64,000 nt of DNA from a virus. Positions 32,358 to 40,574 of this stretch are shown here, piece after piece. The notes under the pieces are model-generated. The model saw nothing but the letters and a program-made list of their open reading frames with translations. It did no database searches and was not told where the DNA came from. Made by a program: the position numbers and the translations under genes. Every line of letters begins with the position of its first letter. Within the stretch, counting starts at the first letter, position 1. The DNA is taken from IMG/VR virus record IMGVR_UViG_3300031963_000016, positions 97,712-161,711 of that record. One strand, given 5' to 3'.

Positions 32358-32651
32358 ATGGCAAACATTCGTGTATTTAAATTGATTAGTGGTGAAGAAC
32401 TTATTGGAGAAATTTTTAACTCATACGAAACATCTTTAGAGTTAAAAGCACCAGCAACAATTATGATGCAGCAAACTCAAACTGGAGTCGGGCTGGCTCT
32501 TATTCCTTACATGCCATATTCGGTCGGCAATATCACTTTATCTCGATCTGCAATTGCAGCTGAAGCAAAGGCTGACATTAAAATGGTGAATGAGTACAAT
32601 CGTATTTTTGGGTCGGGAATCGAAATCGTCCCTGCATCTGCTCTTAAGTAA
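32358..32651 (+). CDS. Sm-like (Lsm) protein, short form
   Basis: 97 aa. The opening IRVFKLISGEELIGEIFNSY and LELKAPATIMM match the first strands of the Sm-like fold described for a protein of putative cyanophage origin; the closing segment is EYNRIFGSGIEIVP. It is the second Sm-like protein here, the other being at 15872-16345. Ring formation and RNA binding are expected for the fold but not shown. Confidence 0.65.
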   Translation: MANIRVFKLISGEELIGEIFNSYETSLELKAPATIMMQQTQTGVGLALIPYMPYSVGNITLSRSAIAAEAKADIKMVNEYNRIFGSGIEIVPASALK

Positions 32652-32671
32652 GTAAGTACTAACTTACTTAC
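32648..32671 (+). repeat. Inverted repeat over the stop of the Sm-like gene
   Basis: GTAAGTAAGT (32648-32657) and ACTTACTTAC (32662-32671) form a perfect 10-bp stem with loop ACTA. It overlaps the stop codon and may protect the 3' end or act as a protein-binding site. Confidence 0.6.
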
Positions 32672-32712
32672 GAGAATCCTCCCTCCAAACCCTCTAGACT
32701 AGCCGCAATAAT

Positions 32713-32737
32713 AACCCTACCATCGGTAGGGTTTTTT
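32713..32737 (+). terminator. Rho-independent terminator
   Basis: A 9-bp stem (AACCCTACC 32713-32721, GGTAGGGTT 32725-32733) with a 3-base loop, and six consecutive T residues. It is a classical terminator immediately upstream of the next promoter. Confidence 0.9.
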
Positions 32738-32748
32738 GCATTTAGTTG

Positions 32749-32777
32749 TTGTCTTTAATTGCAATTTAAGGAATAAT
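32749..32777 (+). promoter_or_regulatory. Sigma70-type promoter, TTGTCT class
   Basis: -35 TTGTCT (32749-32754), 17-base spacer containing AATTGCAA, -10 AATAAT (32772-32777). It starts the transcript for the small early-type genes at 32809 and 33129. Confidence 0.8.
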
Positions 32778-32808
32778 AGACTCTATTATGATGAAGAAAG
32801 GAAATGAA

Positions 32809-33129
32809 ATGAGCAAGATGTCTACTTACCTAGTTTATCAACTCCCCTTTGAAAATGAAAACAGTCGTGATCTGTATTTCATGAACGAAATTCAGATCGA
32901 AGAAATTTCTGATCAATTCGAATTGGTGGCTCGTGTTGATGCTCGATCGATGGATGAAGTTTTCCGAATCGCTAACTTTGTTTGCGAAGAAGATGCAAGT
33001 CTGATCGAAGTTGTTGGTAAGATGCATAGTCTTAGTGTTGGTGACATTGTCTGTAATCTAGACACTGATGAGTCTTTTGTTTGTGCCAGCTTTGGTTGGA
33101 AGAAAATTAACATGAAGGAGTCTGTATAA
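32809..33129 (+). CDS. Hypothetical early-type protein
   Basis: 106 aa from ATG 32809, which has an AAGGAAA site; two further upstream ATGs are in frame but lack one. It opens with SKMSTYLVYQLPFENE, continues with an acidic middle (FELVARVDARSMDEVFRIAN), and closes with MHSLSVGDIVCNLDTDESFV. This kind of protein, with a closing SVGDIV(C) segment and Trp, is common in marine T4-like phages. Function unknown. Confidence 0.6.
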   Translation: MSKMSTYLVYQLPFENENSRDLYFMNEIQIEEISDQFELVARVDARSMDEVFRIANFVCEEDASLIEVVGKMHSLSVGDIVCNLDTDESFVCASFGWKKINMKESV

Positions 33130-33377
33130 TGAAACTGAGTCAAAAGAAACAGGTGAAAGTTGCGACTATTTACAATCGTTCTGTGCAAACTAAGGCAGAG
33201 ATCCGTGAAGAATCTGAGAAGGCATTGAAGGCATTCTTGAAGAAGGGTGGAGTTATCGAAACTGGTAAACCTGCTCGTGTTCGCAAGTCTAAGATGGCTG
33301 CAAAGTCTTCTCGTGGATTTGTTTCTGGCACAAATGGGTTTGCAACTGGATATCCACGTCGTACGATAGGTGCATAA
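33129..33377 (+). CDS. Small basic hypothetical protein
   Basis: 82 aa, strongly basic (KLSQKKQVKVATIYNRSVQT, PARVRKSKMAAKSSRG). Its start overlaps the preceding stop (TAATG). The charge suggests nucleic-acid binding, but no fold is recognised. The downstream promoter begins six bases after its stop. Confidence 0.55.
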   Translation: MKLSQKKQVKVATIYNRSVQTKAEIREESEKALKAFLKKGGVIETGKPARVRKSKMAAKSSRGFVSGTNGFATGYPRRTIGA

Positions 33378-33382
33378 AAGAC

Positions 33383-33411
33383 TTGTCTTTAATTGCAACT
33401 TAGTGTATAAT
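33383..33411 (+). promoter_or_regulatory. Sigma70-type promoter, TTGTCT class
   Basis: -35 TTGTCT (33383-33388), 17-base spacer containing AATTGCAACTT, -10 TATAAT (33406-33411). It drives the genes from 33436 onward. Confidence 0.85.
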
Positions 33412-33435
33412 AATCTTATTATGATGGAGAATGTG

Positions 33436-33801
33436 ATGAAAACTTGGGAAGAATTGAGTCGTAAAGAACAGTTGGCTGCAACTCACTATGACTTCTACAA
33501 AGATGTTCATGGTGTTCGTCCTCGCTGGATGAATTACGAATCAATGACTGAGCAAGAACTCGAGCAAGAGTTGGATGCACTCAGCAAGCAAGCTGAGATC
33601 GTCTTCGCTGAAGAGAAGAAGATGCAGGAAGAATCCATCGCCAAATTCGAACAGCATGTCACCAATACCATCTGCATGGGGGCGAAAGATCGTGCCACTG
33701 CACTTCGCTGGATCATGGATGCCAGTCAAGCTGATGGCGACTGGGAATACTTCTGTTTTCTCAATGGTCTGCCCTATGGTTACTTTAAGGACGCAGCATG
33801 A
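33436..33801 (+). CDS. Hypothetical acidic protein
   Basis: 121 aa from ATG 33436; starts further upstream would overlap the promoter. KTWEELSRKEQLAATHYDFY and DVHGVRPRWMNYESMTEQEL occur in many tailed-phage proteins of unknown function. The middle is a Glu/Gln/Lys helix and the C-terminus has DWEYFCFLNGLPYGYF. It is coupled by ATGA to the SWIM protein. Confidence 0.65.
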   Translation: MKTWEELSRKEQLAATHYDFYKDVHGVRPRWMNYESMTEQELEQELDALSKQAEIVFAEEKKMQEESIAKFEQHVTNTICMGAKDRATALRWIMDASQADGDWEYFCFLNGLPYGYFKDAA

Positions 33802-34145
33802 TCCTCGCTAAAGAGATCACTGTATGGCAGGTTGATTATCGTCAACCGAATCATACATACCTCATGAATGATTCAATGGATAAAATCATTGGATACTTTA
33901 AGTGGAACAATCCACAAGACTTCATGAAGTTTAAGAAACCACTTATGTTTGATACACGCTATCGTAAATTCAAAATTCTTCAGCGTTATGAAGACAAATC
34001 AAATACTAAACGATGGAAGATTAATGGAAGTAAAGACCACGTGTATTATGTCGAAGAAACAGATAATGGTATGACATGCACATGTATCGGTTTTAAATAT
34101 CATGGCAAATGTAAACACATTGAACAGGTAAACAATGAACATTAA
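33798..34145 (+). CDS. SWIM zinc-finger protein
   Basis: 115 aa. The C-terminal CTCIGFKYHGKCKHIEQV (about 94-111) is a SWIM motif: Cys-x-Cys, then Cys-Lys-His. The N-terminal part has basic and aromatic segments (FKWNNPQDFMKFKKPLMFD, RYRKFKILQRYED). SWIM fingers bind DNA or proteins, often in recombination factors. The gene overlaps the DNA ligase gene by 11 bases, so a repair or recombination role with ligase is plausible. Confidence 0.7.
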   Translation: MILAKEITVWQVDYRQPNHTYLMNDSMDKIIGYFKWNNPQDFMKFKKPLMFDTRYRKFKILQRYEDKSNTKRWKINGSKDHVYYVEETDNGMTCTCIGFKYHGKCKHIEQVNNEH

Positions 34146-35439
34146 TTCTTTTCTCGATAGCCTAGCAAGCAACAATTCCCGCAACTTCAAGATCGAGCAA
34201 CTAAACGCACACAGCGATAACGAAGTGCTACGAGATGTTGTTCGCTTGGCTCTCGATCCCTTTACGCAATTCTATCAGCGTAAGATCCCGCAGTATGTTA
34301 CTGACAAACAACAAACTTCTTTGGAGAATGCACTTGGAGCACTTTATGATCTATCTTCTCGCACTGTTACAGGTAATGCAGCAATCGAATATCTACGCAT
34401 GTTGCTCTCATCTCTATCACCAGATGATGCTAAAGTTATCGAACGAATCATTCAGAAAGATCTGAAGTGTGGTGTTGATGTATCCACTGCCAATAAAGTT
34501 TGGAGTGGATTGATTGCTGAGTACCCATGCATGTTGTGTAGCCCATTTGAACAGAAGCTGGTTGATAAGATTAAATTCCCAGCCTATGCTCAAATGAAGA
34601 TGGATGGTATGCGATTCAATGCTATCGTCAGAGATGGTAAAGTAGAATTCCGTAGCCGAAATGGTAAACAGATTCATCTACTGGGTAATCTGGAGAAAGA
34701 GTTTGCTGCATTGGCAGGTAGTATCGATTGTGTATTTGATGGTGAGTTATTGGTTATGTTTGATGGTGACCATCAGTTTGCAGATCGTCAGACTGGCAAT
34801 GGCATTCTCAATAAAGCAAACAAAGGAACAATCTCTGCCAAAGAAGCATCATTGGTTCATGCATCTGTTTGGGATCTAATTCCCTATGTTATGTTTGAAA
34901 CAGGACATTGTTCAACTCCATACTCAAAAAGATTTTCTACTTTGGAACAAATTGTAAACAAGCAGAAGTCTGGGGGTAAAAAGATTTGGACTGTGTCATC
35001 TACAATTGTAGAAACACTAGATCAAGCACAGGAGATCTTTCAAGAATATCTGTCTCTTGGTTATGAGGGCATCATTCTTAAAGATGGTAGTGGTGTTTGG
35101 GAAGATAAACGAAGCAAGACTCAGATCAAATTTAAAGGTGAATTGGAATGTGACTTGAAAATTGTTGCAGTTGAAGAGGGTAAAGGTAAAGCTGCAGGAA
35201 TGCTTGGTGCAATTATCTGCGAGTCAGCAGATGGAATTGTAAAAGTAAATGTTGGATCTGGATTTACAGATTCTCACAGAAAGCAATATTGGAAAGAAGA
35301 TTTAATTGACAAAATTGTCGCAGTGAAGTATAATAGTAGAATCAAAAACAAAAATGGAGAAGAGTCTTTGTTTCTTCCTGTGTTCATCGAACTGCGAGAT
35401 GACAAGGATGTTGCAGATAACTCTAAGGTGATCAAATGA
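34135..35439 (+). CDS. gp30: ATP-dependent DNA ligase gp30
   Basis: 434 aa. Ligase motif I is MKMDGMRF (the Lys of KMDG is the AMP-binding residue, about 155). Motif III is FDGELLVMFDGD, motif IV GYEGIILKDGSG and motif V KTQIKFKG. It resembles T4 gp30 (487 aa) in layout but is shorter at the N-terminus. It seals nicks at Okazaki fragments and in recombination. A full-consensus promoter lies inside its 3' end. Confidence 0.94.
   Translation: MNINSFLDSLASNNSRNFKIEQLNAHSDNEVLRDVVRLALDPFTQFYQRKIPQYVTDKQQTSLENALGALYDLSSRTVTGNAAIEYLRMLLSSLSPDDAKVIERIIQKDLKCGVDVSTANKVWSGLIAEYPCMLCSPFEQKLVDKIKFPAYAQMKMDGMRFNAIVRDGKVEFRSRNGKQIHLLGNLEKEFAALAGSIDCVFDGELLVMFDGDHQFADRQTGNGILNKANKGTISAKEASLVHASVWDLIPYVMFETGHCSTPYSKRFSTLEQIVNKQKSGGKKIWTVSSTIVETLDQAQEIFQEYLSLGYEGIILKDGSGVWEDKRSKTQIKFKGELECDLKIVAVEEGKGKAAGMLGAIICESADGIVKVNVGSGFTDSHRKQYWKEDLIDKIVAVKYNSRIKNKNGEESLFLPVFIELRDDKDVADNSKVIK
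35306..35334 (+). promoter_or_regulatory. Full-consensus sigma70 promoter inside the ligase gene
   Basis: TTGACA (35306-35311), 17 bases, TATAAT (35329-35334): both hexamers are exact and the spacing optimal. It lies in the coding sequence about 100 bases before gene 35436 and would drive the cluster of small genes downstream. Confidence 0.8.
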
Positions 35440-35663
35440 TTCTTGAAAGTAGATTAAGTCAGAAAAGATTTTTCAATCCGAAATCTAAAGAAGATATGAA
35501 ACTTGTAAAGTATTTCTTTAAGAACCACTCTTGGGGAAAACAAGCATGTCCTTTTTTCTTGGAATTTCCATATAGTAGTATTCCTGATATGTTAAAGGAT
35601 AAGATTATTCACGAAACATTTGGGATTAGTTTTGATAGATTCCACCACGTTTGGGGAGATTGA
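35436..35663 (+). CDS. Small hypothetical protein
   Basis: 75 aa. SRLSQKRFFNPKSKEDMKLV, FFKNHSWGKQACPFFLEFPY and SIPDMLKDKI are seen in many phage small proteins. It overlaps the ligase stop by four bases. Function unknown. Confidence 0.65.
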   Translation: MILESRLSQKRFFNPKSKEDMKLVKYFFKNHSWGKQACPFFLEFPYSSIPDMLKDKIIHETFGISFDRFHHVWGD

Positions 35664-35664
35664 A

Positions 35665-36015
35665 ATGAAAGTTGTTATTAATCGTTGTTATGGTGGTTTC
35701 GGTCTTTCGCACGAAGGTGTTCTGCGATATGCTGAACTTAAAGGTATGAATCTTGTTGTTGAAGAGAAAGAATCTTCATTTAACAGATACGACTATTATG
35801 TCGATGAAGTTAAGAAAGAAAACTTCTGGTATGATAGCATGATCGAAGATCGTTCTGACTCTGCTCTTGTTCAAGTTGTTGAAGAACTTGGAGAGAAAGC
35901 AAATGGCTGGGCTGCAGAATTGGCAGTGGTAGATATTCCTGATGATGTAGAATGGTATGTTGAGGAATATGATGGTATTGAATGGGTGGCAGAAGTACAT
36001 CGTACTTGGAGGTAG
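35665..36015 (+). CDS. Hypothetical protein, MKVVINRCYGGF family
   Basis: 116 aa from ATG 35665, one base after the upstream stop. It opens with KVVINRCYGGFGLSHEGVLRY and closes with DIPDDVEWYVEEYDGIEWVA, a pattern widespread in unrelated tailed phages and some bacteria. The fold is probably small alpha/beta. No role is established to my knowledge. Confidence 0.7.
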   Translation: MKVVINRCYGGFGLSHEGVLRYAELKGMNLVVEEKESSFNRYDYYVDEVKKENFWYDSMIEDRSDSALVQVVEELGEKANGWAAELAVVDIPDDVEWYVEEYDGIEWVAEVHRTWR

Positions 36016-36017
36016 TT

Positions 36018-36545
36018 GTGCGTAAAGAACTTGATGAAGCACTCTGTGCAAAGTATCCACTGATCTTTTCAGATCGAAACAAACCTATGACTGAAACAGC
36101 CATGTGCTGGGGTTTCAGTTGTGGGGATGGTTGGTATAATATCATTGACACTCTTTGTGCTCTTTTGACTAGCGATTATCGTCAAGCACAAGATCGTTAT
36201 GAATCTATTAAAGATAAAGTTGGACAACCACAGTGGCAAGGTAGTACGAAAATCATCACTCAAGAAATGATTGATGTAGCCAAAACTAAACTCGATGAAG
36301 AAACCAAGAAAGTGCCTGTCGCTGTCCAAGTTAAAGAGAAGTTTGGTGGTCTACGATTTTATGTGCATGCTGCTACAGATAAACACTACAACTACATTAA
36401 CTTTGCAGAGAGTATGAGTTATCGTACATGCGAGGAATGTGGTGCTCCAGGAAAACGATACACTGATGGTTGGCATCGTGTCCTGTGTGATGTGCATGCA
36501 GACATGGAAGGACGCAGTGATCAAATTGAAGAGGATGACGAATAA
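36018..36545 (+). CDS. Hypothetical protein with a putative zinc-binding end
   Basis: 175 aa from GTG 36018, with GGAGG at 36009-36013; an ATG at 35982 is in frame but lies inside the previous gene without a ribosome site. A segment around residue 30 has AMCWGFSCGDGWYNIIDTL. The C-terminal YRTCEECGAPGKRYTDGW followed by CDVH has two Cys pairs or Cys-His positions that could bind zinc. Such proteins are frequent in phages; function unknown. Confidence 0.6.
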   Translation: MRKELDEALCAKYPLIFSDRNKPMTETAMCWGFSCGDGWYNIIDTLCALLTSDYRQAQDRYESIKDKVGQPQWQGSTKIITQEMIDVAKTKLDEETKKVPVAVQVKEKFGGLRFYVHAATDKHYNYINFAESMSYRTCEECGAPGKRYTDGWHRVLCDVHADMEGRSDQIEEDDE

Positions 36546-36904
36546 TGTTTTACGGCAGAGAATCAATTAGCGATCGTGTTGAATATATCCGTGGACTGAT
36601 GACTGGTGTAGTAACTATTCCTGCTCCAAACTATATTCATGGTCGAAACTGGACTGATGAGTTGCGTGTTAAAAATGGATACACGAAACTCGAAGATGAT
36701 TCTTGGGCGACTGTGATTGACTGTCAGGAATATCTTAACAAGATGGAAAAAGATATGCTTGAAGTCTATGACAACTACCAAGATTCTTTGAGTAAGAATT
36801 CACTACTCGTACAAAAGAATCGTGAAATGGAATATGGTCTGCGTGTCGCAGGAAAAGCGTTAGAGAAGTCACTTGCTATTACTAAGGAGATGATCGATGA
36901 GTAA
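36545..36904 (+). CDS. Hypothetical protein
   Basis: 119 aa. The N-terminal half has YIHGRNWTDELRVKNGYTKL. The C-terminal half is a helix that could form coiled coil (NKMEKDMLEVYDNYQDSLSK onward). Both ends overlap neighbours (TAATG and an 8-base overlap). No family is recognised. Confidence 0.55.
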   Translation: MFYGRESISDRVEYIRGLMTGVVTIPAPNYIHGRNWTDELRVKNGYTKLEDDSWATVIDCQEYLNKMEKDMLEVYDNYQDSLSKNSLLVQKNREMEYGLRVAGKALEKSLAITKEMIDE

Positions 36905-37220
36905 GTTTGTTTTGGTTGAAACTATCTCTCAATATCGCATGCGTTATGTTATTGAAGTACCTGATGATCATAATGATCGTGAGGTTCCATGCACTGCTAT
37001 TCAGTGGGCAGAAGACACTGTTACAATGGAAGAGATGAAAGAGTTTTCTCAGAAGTGGCTTGGTGAAGTTATCGCAACTTCTCGTGAAGTTGATCGTGAT
37101 GAGATTCTTCGAATGGTGAACGAAGACAATGATTACTGTAATGGTAAGTATGGAACACCATGGTCAGATGAACAAAAGATAGAAACTTTCGTTACACCAA
37201 TCGGATATAAAGGTGATTGA
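36897..37220 (+). CDS. Hypothetical protein
   Basis: 107 aa, acidic. FVLVETISQYRMRYVIEVPD and AIQWAEDTVTMEEMKEFSQK resemble small phage proteins with the pattern of a strand pair, then DTVTMEE. Coupled to the exonuclease gene by a TGATG overlap. Function unknown. Confidence 0.6.
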   Translation: MSKFVLVETISQYRMRYVIEVPDDHNDREVPCTAIQWAEDTVTMEEMKEFSQKWLGEVIATSREVDRDEILRMVNEDNDYCNGKYGTPWSDEQKIETFVTPIGYKGD

Positions 37221-37789
37221 TGTTTATTTTTGATGTAGAAACTCTTGGTGTAGAATCTAATGCTGTCGTTCTATCGGCAGCATTGATTCATTTTGACCCA
37301 GAGAAACGACCAACATATCAAGACTTGCTTGATGACGCATGCTTTGTTAAGTTCAATGTACAACATCAAGTTGATGCTGGAAGAACTATGAGTAAATCTA
37401 CTCTTGACTGGTGGAAGGAACAGCATCGTTATGTTAAAGAAGTTAGTCTGCATCCTTCCAGAGATGATGTGAGTATGAAAACTGGAATTAAAATATTGCA
37501 TGAATATATGGCAAAGTTTCCAAATGCAGAAAAGCAAACTATGTGGGCGAGGGGTTCATTGGATCAATTAGCAATAGACTCACTAGCAGTGCAAGTTGGC
37601 ATGCAAGAAATTACAGGGTATAATATGTGGCGTGATGTTCGAACTGCAGTCGATATTCTCTACGGTACTACTAATGGCTATGTAGATATAGACCATCCTC
37701 TCTTCAAACGACATGAAGTTATCAAGCACCATCCTGTTCACGACTGCGCACTGGACGCAATGCAACTAATGTATGGAAAAGCAACTTAA
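37220..37789 (+). CDS. dexA: DexA-like 3'-5' exonuclease
   Basis: 189 aa. DEDD-type motifs are FDVETLG (Exo I, Asp and Glu near residue 5), MSKSTLDWWKEQ, WARGSLDQLAI (Exo II region), WRDVRTAVD and HHPVHDCALDAMQ (Exo III). The order matches T4 DexA (227 aa), which degrades single-stranded DNA. It directly precedes the DNA polymerase gene and holds that gene's likely promoter. Confidence 0.82.
   Translation: MFIFDVETLGVESNAVVLSAALIHFDPEKRPTYQDLLDDACFVKFNVQHQVDAGRTMSKSTLDWWKEQHRYVKEVSLHPSRDDVSMKTGIKILHEYMAKFPNAEKQTMWARGSLDQLAIDSLAVQVGMQEITGYNMWRDVRTAVDILYGTTNGYVDIDHPLFKRHEVIKHHPVHDCALDAMQLMYGKAT
37596..37624 (+). promoter_or_regulatory. Sigma70-type promoter inside dexA, for gp43
   Basis: TTGGCA (37596-37601), 17 bases, TATAAT (37619-37624), within coding sequence 165 bases before the DNA polymerase start. 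Confidence 0.55.
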
Positions 37790-40278
37790 TGGAATTTTAT
37801 ACTAATGTAGCACCATATGGCGACAAGATGTTCGTCATTGGTTATGATAAAGGAAGACGATATATGCGTAAGATAGATTTCTATCCTACGCTTTTTGTCA
37901 CTTCTAAGTCCAAGTCTAAGTGGCAGACTTTGGAAGGAACATATGTCGATGAAATGAAACCTGGAAGTATTAAAGAAACTCGTGACTTCGTTAAGAAGTA
38001 TGAGGATGTTTCTGGTTTCGCAATCTATGGTAACACTAACTACGCATATCAATACATTAGCGATACATATGACAGTGATGTCAATTGGGACATGGAACAG
38101 ATTCGTGTGTTCTCTCTTGACATTGAAACTGCGACTGAGTCTGGGTTTCCAGACATTCGTAGTGCTAATGAAGAAATTCTTCTTATCACTATTAAAGATA
38201 TTCATTCCAAAAAGATTGTCACATGGGGTGTGAATCCATACGAAACCAAACGAGAAGATGTCACATACTATCGCTGCATAGACGAACATCAATTACTAAA
38301 AGAGTTTATCATCTGGTGGCAACAAAACTATCCAGATGTTATCACTGGCTGGAACACCGACTTCTTCGATGTACCATATCTTATTAAACGAATCTCTAGA
38401 GAACTCGGTGAGACATTCGCAAAGAAGTTAAGTCCATGGGGTCTTATTAATGAGAGAAATACATATATCAAAGGCAATGAAGAACTTCATTATGATATTT
38501 CTGGCATTAGTCAGCTTGACTATCTTGAGTTGTACAAAAAGTATACATACACCAAACAAGAATCCTATCGACTTGACTATATTGCACAAGAGGAACTAGG
38601 TGAACGAAAGAAAGAGAATCCTGGAACTGACTTCCGAGATTTCTATACTAATCACTGGGATAAGTTTGTTGAATATAACATTCACGATGTGGAACTTGTA
38701 GAAAAACTCGAAGACAAGATGCGTCTAATCGAACTACATATCACCATGGCATACAATGCTAAGATTAACTTCGAAGATGTCTACTCACAGGTTCGTATGT
38801 GGGATACAATTATCTACAATCACCTGCGTAAGAAAGGTATTGTCATTCCCATGAAAGTATCCAATGGTGGTAAAGATGCTCAATTTGAGGGTGCATATGT
38901 AAAAGACCCACTCATTGGTCAGCATAAATGGATGGCATCATTTGACTTGAACAGTTTGTATCCTCATCTGATTATGCAATACAATATCAGCCCAGAAACT
39001 CTTACGCATGAGAAACTATCTGTGACAGTTGATAAACTTCTCAACAAAGAGGTTGACACTGACTATTGTAAGCGTAGAGATCTAGCATTGACTGCGAATG
39101 GTTGGTGTTATCGTAAAGATATTAAAGGTTTCATGCCTGAACTGATGGAACAGATGTATGTCAATCGCTCCAAATTTAAGAAACAGATGTTGAAGATTCA
39201 ACAAGAGTATGAAAAAGATAAGTCACAGAAACATCTGTTGAAAGATATTTCTCGTCTTAACAATCTGCAGATGGCAATGAAGATTGCTCTCAACTCTGCT
39301 TATGGTGCGATGGGTAATCAGTACTTCCGTTACTTTGATATTCGTATGGCTGAAGGTATTACCACAAGTGGTCAGTTGTCGATTCGTTGGATGGCAAATG
39401 AGTTTAATCGCTATATGAATCGTTTGATGAAAACTACAGATGAAGACTATGTTATTGCCATTGACACAGACTCAATCTATCTAACGATGGAAAACCTTGT
39501 AGAGAAAGTTGCTGCTGATAAAGATACCGTAGGAAAGATTAAATATATGGACAAAGTCTGTGAAGAAATCTTTCAACCATTTATTGATCAAACATATCAG
39601 AAATTAGCAGATTACATGAACGCATATGCGCAGAAGATGCAGATGAAGCGAGAAGTTCTTGCTGACAAAGCAATCTGGACTGCCAAGAAACGATACGTAA
39701 TCAATGTACACAACTCTGAGGGTGTACAATATGCCAAACCTAAAATTAAAGTCATGGGTTTGGAAATGGTCAAATCATCTACTCCTGCTGTCATTCGTGA
39801 TAAACTAAAAGATTCTTTAGATGTAATTCTAAAAGGTAATGAATCTGATTTGCATACATATGTGAGAGAATTTAAAAAAGAGTTTGATAAGATGGCTGTT
39901 GAAGATATTGCTTTCCCTCGTTCTTGTAATGGTGTTAAACAGTATGCAGGATCGCCGATCTACATTAAGGGAACACCAATTCAAGTTCGTGGTGCATTGC
40001 TTTACAATCATCATCTGAGAAGACTTGGATTAGATAAAAAGTATCAGGCTATTCGAGATGGAGACAAAATCAAGTTTGTTTATCTACGAACTCCAAATCC
40101 GATTCAGGAAGATGTGATTGCTTTTAGCCAACATCTACCAAAAGAACTAAAATTGGAAACATACATAGATTATGACAAACAATTTGAAAAAGTTTTTCTT
40201 GATGCCTTACAAATTGTAATCGAACCTTTGAAATGGAAAACACAGGAGGAATCTTCATTGGAAGACTTCTTTGGATAA
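37789..40278 (+). CDS. gp43: DNA polymerase gp43 (family B)
   Basis: 829 aa, complete and unsplit. Exonuclease motif I is FSLDIET. Polymerase motif A is FDLNSLYPHLIMQYN, motif B IALNSAYGAMGNQYF and motif C AIDTDSIYL. The C-terminus EESSLEDFFG is the clamp-binding tail that docks on gp45 in T4-type polymerases. Slightly shorter than T4 gp43 (898 aa). The start overlaps the dexA stop (TAATG). The same tail reappears on DNA-modification enzymes downstream. Confidence 0.97.
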   Translation: MEFYTNVAPYGDKMFVIGYDKGRRYMRKIDFYPTLFVTSKSKSKWQTLEGTYVDEMKPGSIKETRDFVKKYEDVSGFAIYGNTNYAYQYISDTYDSDVNWDMEQIRVFSLDIETATESGFPDIRSANEEILLITIKDIHSKKIVTWGVNPYETKREDVTYYRCIDEHQLLKEFIIWWQQNYPDVITGWNTDFFDVPYLIKRISRELGETFAKKLSPWGLINERNTYIKGNEELHYDISGISQLDYLELYKKYTYTKQESYRLDYIAQEELGERKKENPGTDFRDFYTNHWDKFVEYNIHDVELVEKLEDKMRLIELHITMAYNAKINFEDVYSQVRMWDTIIYNHLRKKGIVIPMKVSNGGKDAQFEGAYVKDPLIGQHKWMASFDLNSLYPHLIMQYNISPETLTHEKLSVTVDKLLNKEVDTDYCKRRDLALTANGWCYRKDIKGFMPELMEQMYVNRSKFKKQMLKIQQEYEKDKSQKHLLKDISRLNNLQMAMKIALNSAYGAMGNQYFRYFDIRMAEGITTSGQLSIRWMANEFNRYMNRLMKTTDEDYVIAIDTDSIYLTMENLVEKVAADKDTVGKIKYMDKVCEEIFQPFIDQTYQKLADYMNAYAQKMQMKREVLADKAIWTAKKRYVINVHNSEGVQYAKPKIKVMGLEMVKSSTPAVIRDKLKDSLDVILKGNESDLHTYVREFKKEFDKMAVEDIAFPRSCNGVKQYAGSPIYIKGTPIQVRGALLYNHHLRRLGLDKKYQAIRDGDKIKFVYLRTPNPIQEDVIAFSQHLPKELKLETYIDYDKQFEKVFLDALQIVIEPLKWKTQEESSLEDFFG

Positions 40279-40280
40279 AT

Positions 40281-40309
40281 TTGTCTTACAAATAAAGATA
40301 TTGTATAAT
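40281..40309 (+). promoter_or_regulatory. Sigma70-type promoter, TTGTCT class, before thioredoxin/uvsX
   Basis: -35 TTGTCT (40281-40286), 17 bases, -10 TATAAT (40304-40309), only 12 bases before the thioredoxin ATG. The short leader overlaps the GGAG site. Confidence 0.75.
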
Positions 40310-40320
40310 AGGAGATATAA

Positions 40321-40572
40321 ATGAAAGCATTAAAATTTTATGCTGATTGGTGTGGACCATGCAAGGGGTTGAGTCAAGTCATTAAAAATGCTGGTGATAA
40401 AGTCACCATGGAAATTGAAAGTGTTAACATTGACGAAAACATTTTCATTGCACAAGATTACAAAGTTCGTTCTGTTCCAACTATGGTCATAGTAGATGAT
40501 AGTGGAAGTGAGATTCGTAGAAAAGTTGGAAGCATGAATGAAGAACAGTTACTAGAATTTCTGAAAGGTTAA
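40321..40572 (+). CDS. Thioredoxin
   Basis: 83 aa, a minimal thioredoxin fold. The redox motif WCGPC is at residues 10-14, the cis-Pro is in VRSVPTMVIVDD, and GSMNEEQLLEFL closes the last helix. It is shorter than bacterial thioredoxin (about 108 aa). The likely role is electron donor to the phage ribonucleotide reductase encoded near the right edge; polymerase binding as in T7 is an alternative. Confidence 0.88.
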   Translation: MKALKFYADWCGPCKGLSQVIKNAGDKVTMEIESVNIDENIFIAQDYKVRSVPTMVIVDDSGSEIRRKVGSMNEEQLLEFLKG

Positions 40573-40574
40573 TT

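Noticed and set aside
32913-33398. 161-codon open frame on the minus strand
   Set aside because: It covers two + strand genes with good starts and promoter spacing. The antisense peptide is Ser/Leu/Cys-rich and without domain features.
37789-40278. Split or intron-bearing DNA polymerase
   Set aside because: Exonuclease and polymerase motifs A, B and C lie in one uninterrupted frame with a normal C-terminus.
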